From: Aaosphaeria pasadenensis | Taxonomy: Eukaryota > Ascomycota > Dothideomycetes > Pleosporales | DNA: 64,000 bases | Direction of reading: 5' to 3' | Assembly (NCBI GenBank): GCA_022813625.1 | Contig: JAKLMB010000012.1 | Coordinates: 62,001-126,000, forward strand | Shown here: positions 30,641 to 40,749 of the stretch, piece by piece | Numbering within the stretch: the stretch's first letter is position 1 | Layout of the letters: the number at the start of each line of letters is the position of its first letter | Notes under the pieces: model-generated | What the model saw: the letters and a program-made list of their open reading frames with translations, nothing else | Database searches by the model: none | What the model was told of the DNA's origin: nothing | Translations under genes and position numbers: made by a program

Positions 30641-31312
30641 GATGTAAAGATGAAGAGTGGAAATTTAGGAGGCCAGAGGGTTAGGAAATGAGAACTTGGT
30701 TGAATTGAACAAGGAAAATAAACGGCCTTGCAATAATGATGCAGATAATATCTAATTGTACTTGGGAAGCATCATTATTATCATTGTCTACCCCACAGTA
30801 TACAGTCCAGAGGACCCCGCGATACGCACGCTAATTACCAATTTCATTGAGCCACTATGGAGTCTTTCGGTTGTTGGACTTTTGGACGGCACTCGGTAAT
30901 CCAGATTGGGAAACCCATCTTGGCATTATTTTGGAACATTGCCACACCCCTGTCTCATCATTGCCGTAAACCATTGGAATTGATCATAGGAAGAGTACCG
31001 GAGATCCATTATCCCCGCATAAGTTTGGCTCTAGTAGCGGCTCTTCTCACATGGCGCGAGCCGCGGTGTATCGGCTGGACGCTCTGAAGGTGATGTGATT
31101 TTCGGCAAGACAGCTCCTCCATTCATCGCAATTAGCTGTGTTGGGATTATTCCTCTTGCGCTTGATCGAACGATCGGGACCTTTTCCGCTCCGAGGGGTT
31201 GTGATATATCACTGGAGCCGTCAAGTCGTTTACTTTTCAAATTTCAACATCTCTTGACAACATCAAACGCGAACTCCAAGCCCGCGACAGTGCGCGTTGT
31301 AGTTCCGTCACC
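30641..31312. promoter_or_regulatory. Shared divergent promoter, SDR 2 and BVMO 2
   Basis: The 672 bp serve SDR 2 (-) and BVMO 2 (+). They contain CTTGCCGAA on the minus strand (31101-31109), a one-base variant of the cluster element. No gene seen. Confidence 0.5.
31103..31109 (-). promoter_or_regulatory. CTTGCCG variant element, BVMO 2 promoter
   Basis: The minus strand reads CTTGCCG about 205 bp before the BVMO 2 ATG. It differs from TTTGCCG in the first base only. Confidence 0.3.
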
Positions 31313-33398
31313 ATGACCGTGTTCCTCGACTCCCTATCCTCAGGCCCCAAGTTGGGAGCCAAACCCGTCAAGACCATGGTGGACTCTGTTACTGCCCCTG
31401 CTTCGGAGGCTGAGATACCGACTGTCGACGGTATCAATGGAATCACAGATTCCAAACCAATCCCCAATGGCACCACAAATGGTGTCAAGGATCCCAAAGT
31501 CACGACAAATGGTGCCAGCCACACAACATTTGACCCCTTCAAGCTGAAGCAACAATATGCATTCACCAACGAGAAAGTTCGCGTTATTACCATCGGCGCT
31601 GGTTTCTCAGGTCTTCTTATGGCACATAAGTTCCAGCATCGCTTCCCAGAAATGGAAGAATTTGTCTCGCACACCATCTACGAAGCTCACAGTGAGGTCG
31701 GCGGTACTTGGCTCGTCAACAACTACCCGGGCGTTCAATGCGACGTCCCTGCACATATCTACGCATTTCCCTTCGACCCCAACCCAAATTGGTCAAGATT
31801 CTACGCAAGTGGTGCCGAAATTTTGGAGTACTTCAAAACTACCGTAAAGAAGTGGAACCTCGACCGTGACCTACAATTAAACACGAAGGTTGTTGCAGCC
31901 GAGTGGAAAGAAGATCTTGCGCAATGGAAAGTGACCGTGGAGAAAGACGGCGTGCGACGTGACGACTTCTGCCATGTATTGATCTCTGGACAGGGTGTTC
32001 TTGTGTAAGTCCAAACTCCTTGCAGCATACCTTTACGACCATCCTAAACCAAAACTATAGTCACGAGAGCTGGCCCAAGATCGACGGGTTTGAGAAATTT
32101 AAGGGTCACATCACACACTCTGCAAGGTGGGACCATAGCTACGATTACTCCAACAAGCGCATCGCTGTCATTGGAAATGGTTCCTCCGGCATTCAAATCG
32201 TTCCTCAGATGGCCAAACTCCCTGGCACGACCGTACAGAACTTCATCCGTGGTCCCGCCTGGGTGTACTACAGGGCCCCACCTTCGAAGCATCTCGGCCG
32301 TGAGGTCGACGACCCCAACCCCCAATACCTAGACTCCGAGAAAGAACAATTCCGAGACCCCGCGTACCACCAGAAGTACAGGAAAGGCATTGTCAGCCGA
32401 ACAAACAAATCATTCTATATCTTCTTGAAGGGCGAGAACAACGAGGCGGGCATGAAAGCCGCGAGCGCACAGATGGCCGAGAAGCTGAACCACGACAAGC
32501 GGCTATGCGATATGCTAATTCCCAAATGGGAGTTGGGATGTCGACGTATCACACCTGGACCGGGTTATCTCGAGTCATTCCTCAGGGACAACTGCGACCT
32601 TACCGACAGCCCAATCACCGGAATTAGCGAGAACGCTGTGCACACGGCCGACGGAAAGACCTTTGAGTGCGACGTCAGTAAGTTAAACCATTTATTGTCT
32701 GCCCAATACTTTGTCTCTAGTCAACCTCTAACAATTTCATCCAAGTTGTCTGCGCCACCGGTTTCGATGTGTCCCACCGTCCGCGATACCCTATGATCGG
32801 CCAGAATGGCATCAACCTTCGAGAGAAATGGGCTGATGAGCCAGAAAGCTACGTCTCCGTCATGACTCCCGACTTCCCCAACTACTTCATGATGATGGGA
32901 CCCAATTGTCTCGGCGGCCACGGCTCCCTGGTCGAGTCCTTGAACTGGACAGGCGACTACTTCGTCAAGTGGATCAAGAAGATTGCGAGTGAGGAGATCA
33001 AATACGTCACGCCGAAGCGATCCGTTGTGGATGCCTTCATGAAATACGGCGATGAGGTCCATAAGACGCTTGTCTGGACCGGCGGTTGCACATCTTGGTA
33101 CAAGCGCGGTAGAAAAGACGGCAGAGTCACTGCATTGTTTGGTGGCTCGGCCCAGGTTTTCAACAGGCTGTTGAGCGATATTCGAGGCGAGGACTTCGAT
33201 ATCACCTACAAGACTGCGAATCCTTTCCGATTCATGGGCAATGGGTTCACCGAGTTCGAGTTTGATGAGAAGAGCGATTTGTCCTGGTACGTTGAGATTG
33301 CTGAAGAGGCTCAAGGGAAAGGTCCCGAGAGGCAACAGGCCAAAGCAAAGGCATTGAACGGTCACATTAGCGGATTGGCTGCAACAAATGGTGCATAA
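31313..33398 (+). CDS. FAD-dependent Baeyer-Villiger-type monooxygenase, BVMO 2 (long form)
   Basis: Three exons, 31313-32004, 32061-32677 and 32746-33398, give 653 aa; both introns join in frame, the second restoring DVIVCATGF. An N-terminal extension of about 85 residues (Pro/Thr/Asn-rich) precedes the first Rossmann motif GAGFSG at 95-100. GGTWLVNNYPGVQCDVPAHIY follows, then the fingerprint FKGHITHSARWD at 244-255 and GNGSSGIQIVPQMA. It belongs with the long fungal BVMO-like enzymes seen both in catabolism and in polyketide tailoring (StcW/MoxY-like), distinct from BVMO 1. Substrate unknown. It is convergent with the regulator gene 108 bp downstream. Confidence 0.93.
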
Positions 33399-33506
33399 CA
33401 CCTTGGCTCAGGCTAGATTTCATTACAGCGCAGATACCTAAGTAAATAACAATACATTTCACATGCAAGATAGTACAATAACGACATCTTTTCCACTTTC
33501 CAGCCA

Positions 33507-35609
33507 TCAATGATGAAGTGGAATGTCTGTAAAGGCCATAGCATAATCAGTGAAAGGATCAAATAAGTCCTGGTACTGCGCAAGCAACGTGTCGTGAAAC
33601 AGCTCATTGTTCGGTGAAGGGAAACCCCTTGTCGCCGTGCCTTGTTCCCGCCCGGATATTAGACTCGCAGCAATTCCGTTAGTCGATTTGGTGACAAAGG
33701 GAAAAAATCGCATCCAATCGAAGTCGTTATCCTCGTCGTCGTGATTGGCCATAGAAATAGCGCCTAATCGAAAGGCCGCGTCGTCGCTTTGCAAATTATT
33801 CGAGGCCGAGCTGTCGTTCTGGTTCTGTACCGCGAGAGCTATAATGGACTCTGGTCGTCGCAGGCGTTCAATCCCAGAGGCAATAACATTTGCGGATGCC
33901 CACATAGTCTGTAGCTGCTTAACTGTGTGCTGAAGGATGTCGAGGTCTTCGTTGGCGAAACTTGACAGATGTTGTATCCGGCAAGCTTGAAGAAGAGCAA
34001 TGGATGCCGTGCCAACATGCCAACAAGTGATCGCCATCAGAAACCTAGAATTCCCGCGGGCAAGAATATCTTTCAGAATCCTCGCCGTACAAGAGGCAGC
34101 GAGAATCGCAGGTGGCAAAGCCTGCGGTAGATGACCGCTAGATCGCTTGAGATGTAATATGACAATGGTAGTCAGGTAGAAAAGGTGCAGCTGGTGAACA
34201 TCCCGATCGAATGATTGTGTCCTTGAAGCATCGATCCGCAACTGCAATCGCGGTGGCAACGAATGTACCCAATTGACCAGTTCTTCCCGGAGCTGATTGG
34301 GAAAAGCGCTTGTCGTTGCCTTTTCTGGCTGTAGTAGGAATTTGGCGATGCGGCCGATAATGGCGCAAAGACGAACCCAGTGGATGAATATCTCACCTTG
34401 TCTTTGGCTTCGCGCATCACTCCCAAAGTCCAACAAAGTCGGTTCCGCAATGTTGCAGTCGTCCGGATCGATAATGATAGGTTTGCTTTGGCAGAGAGCA
34501 GTGAGTCTCTCGCGCGCAAATGCGGTCCACCAGATCTTACGCCTCAGACTTAGATCCAGTGCAGCGCGATTTGGGTGGTCAATGCCCGGTTCTCGATGTA
34601 TTCCCATCTGTTGTGCGTGTCGTATGATTACCGAGGTCCACCACCACGAACTATGGCGATGTACGCGTGAAGGGGATAAGGGAGCCCACCAGTAGAAGAG
34701 ACAAAGTGCCTTCAATGAAGTCAAACTATCAGCTTCCTCGTCATCGTAGAAAATAGTTCTAGCCTTTTTGTAATACGCCTCGGGTCCTTCGTGGGGCAGG
34801 AGAGGAGGCTGGATATGTGACGCTGCAAGCGCAAGAGCGTTGGCCAAAAGCGGCGACCGGGCGATATCTTCAGACAATGTGGCTTGTTCGAGTACTGGGC
34901 ACCATGTATAACAATACTCAAAGTACGTCTCCGTGAAAATCTGTTCAAGATCTGGGTGCATTTGAGAGCTATACTTGTGCTCTAGCTGGGCGACGAGAGC
35001 CTGATTATCGGCGTCGTGCTGATTTTCGGGTCCATATACCTGGAGAAAGCCAGAATCCACATCACCAACCTGTGTTGGAGTGGTATCGGTATGGTTAGTC
35101 GAGGGCTTATGTGACTGTGCGGGAGAGTGGTCTTGAATCTGGAATGTATTCTGTGGCGAAGGGTTGTGATGAAAATTAGGGACGTCGATGTTGCGAACTG
35201 CCGCAGGCATTGTCTGTTGAGGCCGTTCGAGCGCTCCAGATGCCACCTGAAAAGTGGCATCGGCAGCAAGGAGGGCATCTACGCCATTTGATATTCGAAC
35301 AGTGTTGTCGACAGGGTTGTCGTTCCCTATGGGGTTCCCAATCAGGAAATCATCCTCATTGGTGGGGCCAGTGATGTGCTGCTCTCCATCATGACGGGCA
35401 CCTTTCCGCCTCTTCTCCCGTTTAGAAGGCCGAATGCGGCATTCCCTGCCAGAGGTCGAGCAGTTGCTACAGTCGTTCTGGCCTTGACTCTTGCGAAGCT
35501 GGATATTGCATTTGATCTTCTTAGCATGGCATGTAAGACATACAAGCTCGGCTCTTTTCCGTTTGGGTTGATGAGAATTGAAGTGTAACCAGTTAGAATC
35601 TGATGTCAT
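33507..35609 (-). CDS. Zn2Cys6 transcription factor with fungal-specific regulatory domain, TF 1
   Basis: A single exon of 700 aa from ATG 35609. The binuclear zinc cluster is at Cys24, 27, 34, 47, 50 and 57 (CX2CX6CX12CX2CX6C), between basic stretches KRKRAE and RPSKREKRRKG that help DNA contact and nuclear import. The middle homology domain runs from about 230 to 460 and includes ALALAASHI, ALCLFYWW and LRRKIWWTAFARERLTAL. The protein is probably nuclear. The long CX12C loop and this regulatory domain resemble cutinase-factor-like (CTF1) regulators. Convergent to BVMO 2 and inside the enzyme block, it is the best candidate for the local pathway activator; this is inferred from position. Confidence 0.92.
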   Translation of the reverse strand: MTSDSNWLHFNSHQPKRKRAELVCLTCHAKKIKCNIQLRKSQGQNDCSNCSTSGRECRIRPSKREKRRKGARHDGEQHITGPTNEDDFLIGNPIGNDNPVDNTVRISNGVDALLAADATFQVASGALERPQQTMPAAVRNIDVPNFHHNPSPQNTFQIQDHSPAQSHKPSTNHTDTTPTQVGDVDSGFLQVYGPENQHDADNQALVAQLEHKYSSQMHPDLEQIFTETYFEYCYTWCPVLEQATLSEDIARSPLLANALALAASHIQPPLLPHEGPEAYYKKARTIFYDDEEADSLTSLKALCLFYWWAPLSPSRVHRHSSWWWTSVIIRHAQQMGIHREPGIDHPNRAALDLSLRRKIWWTAFARERLTALCQSKPIIIDPDDCNIAEPTLLDFGSDARSQRQGEIFIHWVRLCAIIGRIAKFLLQPEKATTSAFPNQLREELVNWVHSLPPRLQLRIDASRTQSFDRDVHQLHLFYLTTIVILHLKRSSGHLPQALPPAILAASCTARILKDILARGNSRFLMAITCWHVGTASIALLQACRIQHLSSFANEDLDILQHTVKQLQTMWASANVIASGIERLRRPESIIALAVQNQNDSSASNNLQSDDAAFRLGAISMANHDDEDNDFDWMRFFPFVTKSTNGIAASLISGREQGTATRGFPSPNNELFHDTLLAQYQDLFDPFTDYAMAFTDIPLHH

Positions 35610-36134
35610 GTCGCTGTATTTGAAGTAGGAGGTGGAGAAGTGATGGATGTAATTAGTGGTTCACGTCCGGGGAAGTCGAAGATCAAGGGTGGGGTATCAC
35701 GTGACTATATACGTGATGAGATCTACCCAGTTTTACAACAACGTTCACTGAACGCTCCATCACGCTCATCACGATGGTTCTGGTACAAATGGAGAATGAG
35801 TAATAATTTTCATCAGTTTCAAGGTGTTGGGCAGTCATGAATACTGTCTAAGACGCGGGCGCTGAAATGCATGCTCAGATGTGAACTCAGATGATTCGTC
35901 ACATGCCCATTACGCATTAAGCCTCCTCGGTTGACAACATTATGATTTACAGCTTCATACATATTCATAATCACAAAAGTACGGTTCAACATTGTTTCAA
36001 AAGATATAACCCTACTGCTAAGCTTTTTTTATTCAGCCTATCCTAAACCCATATCTAACCCTTGTTCAGAGCTTTTAGAGGACTAACTCAGATTGTGGGT
36101 CACCAAAGAACTACTCGTACTTTTCACTCGTTGC
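35610..36134. other. Intergenic, promoter of TF 1
   Basis: The upstream region of TF 1 meets the 3' flank of the repeat-bearing secreted protein gene. Nothing else seen. Confidence 0.6.
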
Positions 36135-37254
36135 CTAGCCAGTACCAGGACCCAGAGGCAATATATCAGCCGAATTCCAGTTGTAGTCCGGCAAAGGCCA
36201 ATCCTCTTTATCCACATGAGACGAGCCTAAAAACTCCTCCCACACAGGATTCTTTCCATATTCCGTGTCAGGCCCGACTTCTCGTTGCGGGTCGTTGAGA
36301 GGAGGCATCGGCAAACTTTGCGCCATTTGCGGAGTTACATTGTCCGACGTCCAAGGGAATTCCTTTTCCTCGTCTCCTTCTTGAAGCATGATTGCACCAG
36401 GTCCCCATGGCATCTCGTCCCGGGTCGATTCTGGCGTGATCCAGTACTCGTGCTTATCATAATTGGGCTGCTCGACCCGTTCGAAAGCAGGTGATAATGA
36501 CATTTCTTGATTTACAGGACCTTGCATTTCCGGCCATTCCGTTGGCCACAGAAGATGGTGGTTACCCTTCCCAAGGACAGTGCAGCCTTGTACATCTGTG
36601 CAAATATCTTTAGGACCGGTCAGACTGTGATGGTAATCGTCATCGCTGGTCGTCGTGCATGCCCTTGGTTGCTGTTTACGTTAGATCAAGATCTCTTGTT
36701 ACCTACCGGTTGGTAAGGGGGGGTGTTCGAGCACTTACCATTTCTGGCCTACAAAAGGCTTTGCATCGGTATGAACGCAGCTGTTGTGCCGTATATTTCC
36801 GTGTAAGCATACAGTTACGCCAACAAGGCCAGACATGAGGCTGCCCACAGTGATATTTAAACCACTTCATCCTAGTCCTCATGTCATGTAGGGATCCTAT
36901 TCTCCGAGGCTTGAGATTGGGAGATGATGGTCTACTCTTGAAAGATGGTTGATATGCGGTAGGGTCAATACGTGTCATTCTGCCACTATCTAACGTGCTG
37001 GAACGCAGAGGAGCCTCGACATCTTCAGTCTGAGTACGGGGAGTTTGAGCGACGAGGATAAGAGCCGAGGATTGTGGAAGCTTGATGAGACTTGTTGACT
37101 GTGGAAGCTTAACGAGAGTCGTTGATTGCGGAAACTCAATGAGAGCTGAGGTTTGTGGAAGATGCACAAGTGCTGAGGATTGCGAAAGCTGCGCAAGCGC
37201 AGGCGCGGCAAAGAGCGCCGCATGAGAGAGGCCCCAAAGCCGAAAAGGCGCCAT
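36135..37254 (-). CDS. Putative secreted Cys-containing protein with five nonapeptide repeats
   Basis: Two exons, 37254-36739 and 36671-36135, give 350 aa; the 67-nt intron has GTAAGT and ACAG ends (phase 0). The ATG at 37254 begins a signal-peptide-like start (MAPFRLWGLSHAALFAAPALAQ). Residues 23-67 are five copies of a nine-residue unit with consensus LPQSSALIK. Eight Cys follow between about residues 140 and 205 (YHCGQ, WPCWRNC, YRCKAFC, RACT, DICTDVQGC). The C-terminal 120 residues are acidic with many Pro and Trp. I recognise no family. A small secreted or wall protein is the inference. It sits between two Zn2Cys6 genes, which is odd for a metabolic cluster. Confidence 0.65.
37054..37188 (-). 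repeat. Five tandem 27-bp units (nonapeptide repeats)
   Basis: The five units code for nine residues each: LSQSSALVH, LPQTSALIE, FPQSTTLVK, LPQSTSLIK and LPQSSALIL. The register is exact in all five, and the DNA units remain clearly similar, so copy number could vary between strains. Confidence 0.85.
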
Positions 37255-37937
37255 GATTTTCGTATCAAATGATGGGATATTCTTCGTGTGTTGGTGTGTT
37301 GGTTGTTTGGTGCAGAAATAAGGAGCAATGTTCACTTCTTTATATGTGTAAGGATACAATTTGATGGACGAAGGTGGATATGTTGTCTGTTATCCGATAC
37401 CAAGGTTGAGCGCAGTATTTTCCAGCATCCAGTGCGGCCAGCCAATACGGAGGCTCATAGCACCATCAAAAAGTTGCATCTCACCAAATTTGGATTCTAG
37501 CCAGGGGGGTCAACGAGCCCAACAATATTTTCCCCATGGTCCAAAAGAAATCCATTCATGGTTGAATAATCTGGTCTCCATGTTGTGAGCGCGCGCATTT
37601 TATCGGGCCCCAATAGTTCTCACATCCAACAAGATCTTCGGCTCGCACAACTACAAGTCTTCGCAGCTCTTATCCCAACAATACTACGATTGTCCTCAAC
37701 TTCGCAATTAAATATACATCGATTTGGACTGTGAAAGGATCGCTCCAAGGAATGTCAAGGGTGAAGAAAGGGGACACTATATGTCGGAAACTTGGAAATG
37801 CTGCATGGTGGTTGTCGGTGGCAAGACAATAAAACCGACAGAGTGGGACTCTGTGACTTCTAATGATCTGAAACGTGGTGAAAAAATAGCCAGCTGCCAT
37901 GAAATATTATTGCAAAGAGCGCTATCCGATGAGCACC
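37255..37937. other. Intergenic, promoter of the repeat-bearing gene
   Basis: No coding-like frame is found. The right end is the 3' flank of TF 2. Confidence 0.6.
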
Positions 37938-40375
37938 TTACCATGGTGTATTGAAGTAATCCCCTGGCTGGTCATTTGCTCTCGGGCCAGCGGTACCAAC
38001 CATGCTTTCTCCAGTTGATCCATAACTCGAGTCCGTAAATAGGTCTATAATATTCACAATCGAGGCTGAGTCCGTAAGCCACTGGTTGTCGGTAGTTGGT
38101 GGCATCCAGCACGAAGTATCCGCCGATTCTTGATGTGCACTTTTCAGGTTGTACTCGTTCCCATACAATGGATCGCCAGGCGGAGCAATGACGGGAACAT
38201 CAGTCTGATGCTCTACATCTTCCTTTACATGTGGGTCATGTGGTACATGAGCAGGTGGCGTTGGTTGACCGCGGGGGACATGGCTGAGACTGAACAACTC
38301 CGGCATGGATATGCTACGAGCATGCCGCTCCTTATTCTCGATGGCTTTGACATAGTCCCTTGCAGAACTATACAGCTTCTGTAAGATCCTGCCGTATCTC
38401 CTGCCTTGTCTCGTATGCTTCGCAAAATATTTCAAGATTGCCTCAGCTTGTTGGATTGCTTGCTCATTGTCACTCATGCGACCAAGGCGGCCTGCATGTG
38501 CTGAACAAAGGGTAACTGACGCGACAAATACCCAAGCGCTAAATAAAAGTCAGTGTATTATCCACGTAAAATATCGCTTGATTGGATATTCTATGGCTCT
38601 TACATTACCAAGACCATATTGCCGAGTAACATGTTCGCTGTTAACAGCTCGTGAACGAGCTGGATAGTGTGTAGTGCGGATTCAATTGAAGTCAGGGCAC
38701 CTTGATCGATATCTGTGCCATCCTGTGTCTTGTTCTTGTCCAGCTGTGACCTGTCAACCACCATATCTGACGCCTCCTCATATTGTCGCCGTATCACGGC
38801 TAGGAGAAACGGACGAGTCAATAGCATCATGCTGAAATAGTAGCTGCACGCTACGTATGTGTTGCGTATGACCTCCCTCTGGGTGGGCCTCTCTGGATTC
38901 TCCACAGTACGAAGTTCTGGGGGAATATTGGAAGTTGATGTTTGTAACTCCTGGCCAATGACTTCTAAATGCTGCAGCGAAGGGGACCCCTTGGTGTAGA
39001 TTTCATCAATGATTCGCTCCAGGATGGAAAAGGCTTTCGCTGCCTCCATGAGCGCTAGTTGCTGATTTCTATCATTATTTGGATCTATGCTTGCATCCAA
39101 AGGCTTTCCGCAGGTCGAGTCCATCGTCATGGTCAACGGCGTTCTACCCATCATGCCACAGAAGAACAGATCCTGGTAGCGCAGAGACCGCCATATTCGT
39201 GTTCTGTGTCAATACGATAAGTACTTATCCGCAGGAACTCTGCAAAGGCGGTAATGCTATCTGCAAAAACATTAGCTTACCTGAGTTGGCTATCCTCTGG
39301 GAAAGTTGAGTTGATATCGTCCCTATGTATCCCCAACGATTTGGCTGCACTGACAGCAATTCCTAGATTTAGGAAAGACCCATTTCTTTGCGAGCAAGCT
39401 AGCATATAGAGAGAGATCAAGACGAATGTCTGTACTGTCTCGATGCTTGGCTCTTCTGTGAGCTTGAGTAGCGCTATTTGCCTTCCATGGTGATAATAAT
39501 ACTGTGTGAGTTTCAGATCTAATGGCGATCCACTTCGTGACTGCGCTGCATATGCTATTATGAGGAGTAAGACTGCCGTTTGTCCAGGATCTGACAGTGT
39601 GCCATCTCGCCAACTGCTGAGCAGTTTATCTACCTGATGTCGATCGATGATATCGAGTATTCCACATGACTAGAACGCGGTCAGAAGCTCCCTCGTGAAA
39701 ATCTGACCACCATCACACCTTACTGCAGTGAAATAGACATCTACAAGCTCTTGGAGATCGTCAAAATTTGATATGTCTTCAGTGGTCAAGACCTCAGTTT
39801 CCTCAGGTGGAAATTCCTCAATGGCTGTAACTTTGGAAGGATCTCCCGCATCCGCAGATGCTCCTATCTCTATCTCGAGCAGGTTCTGAAGCTGGCGTAC
39901 AAAGGCGGGAGCAGCAGATTCACCGAGATATACTAGTAAAGAGCAAAGAGTCAGATCAACGTCCGCTGGCTACACATCTTAACAATATATATGAGGCGCA
40001 CATACCTACTCGTCCTCTCGTATCGTAGAGGGTTTGCGGAACAGCCGGGGCATTTGCTTCCAACACTGTTGCCTTAGTGACATTGCTGTTGAGGTTCGGC
40101 GACTGCCCCGAATGATTGCTGGGCGGTGCAGAAAGTGTTGATTCATGAGATAACAAGGTAGGACTTTGTTGACTACTAAGAGGCTTTGGAATTCGACGGC
40201 GGTGGCGTCCGTAAGAACGTTCAAGAGAAGAGTACTCGCAAGACTCGGAACGACCTCGTTTGGCACACTGCGCACAAGGCATTGTCGCGTCACACTTATA
40301 CTTGCCCTCTTGACATGGTATACACGCTTTGGCTACTCGCTGTCGACGAGCCTCGGTAACCTTCGGACGAGGCAT
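37938..40375 (-). CDS. Zn2Cys6 transcription factor with fungal-specific regulatory domain, TF 2
   Basis: Five exons, 40375-40006, 39932-39724, 39669-39281, 39203-38604 and 38538-37938, give 722 aa; all phases agree. The zinc cluster is at Cys18, 21, 28, 34, 37 and 46 (CX2CX6CX5CX2CX8C), followed by a basic stretch (RHRRRIPKP). Exons 2-4 hold the middle homology region: GRVVYLGESAAPAFVRQLQNL, VDVYFTA, FVLISLYMLACSQRNGSFLNLGIAVSAAKSLGIH and IWRSLRYQDLFFCGMMGRTP. The last intron uses GTAAGA rather than the nearer GTAATG, because only that choice keeps the frame into MSDNEQ. Probably nuclear. It is a second candidate regulator of the block and adjoins the third flavin monooxygenase. Confidence 0.9.
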
Positions 40376-40749
40376 TCTCGTGTGGACAGCGAGTATGTAT
40401 TCTATCAGAGGATGGGTGGCGTTACATTGAGTGACTTTGAAGTAATAGCGACGAGGCTCAGGTTAAGAATGTCGAATACGACTTCATAATAGGTACCAGG
40501 CCATCCACTGTTGTGCCAATTAAATGATGCATTACTTCTAGGTACGGTATATGATAGCCCGCTTAGTAAGTACGTTAGCATGGCTAGGCGGTGATGATCT
40601 TAACGTACTTGAGTTAGCATGTAAGAAAGTAGTGAAGTATTCAGCAAGGGTGTCCCTAGCCGAGCCCCTCACAGGTGGATATATATACAAAAACAATCAG
40701 ACCGAGTCGATTCATGTCCCAAGGAAGCACCTTTCTCCATCAAATTGTT
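40376..40749. other. Intergenic, TF 2 promoter
   Basis: The stretch between TF 2 and the 3' end of the flavin monooxygenase gene (both minus strand) shows nothing recognisable. Confidence 0.6.

Noticed and set aside
32721..33401. 226-codon minus-strand frame
   Set aside because: It is antisense to exon 3 of BVMO 2.
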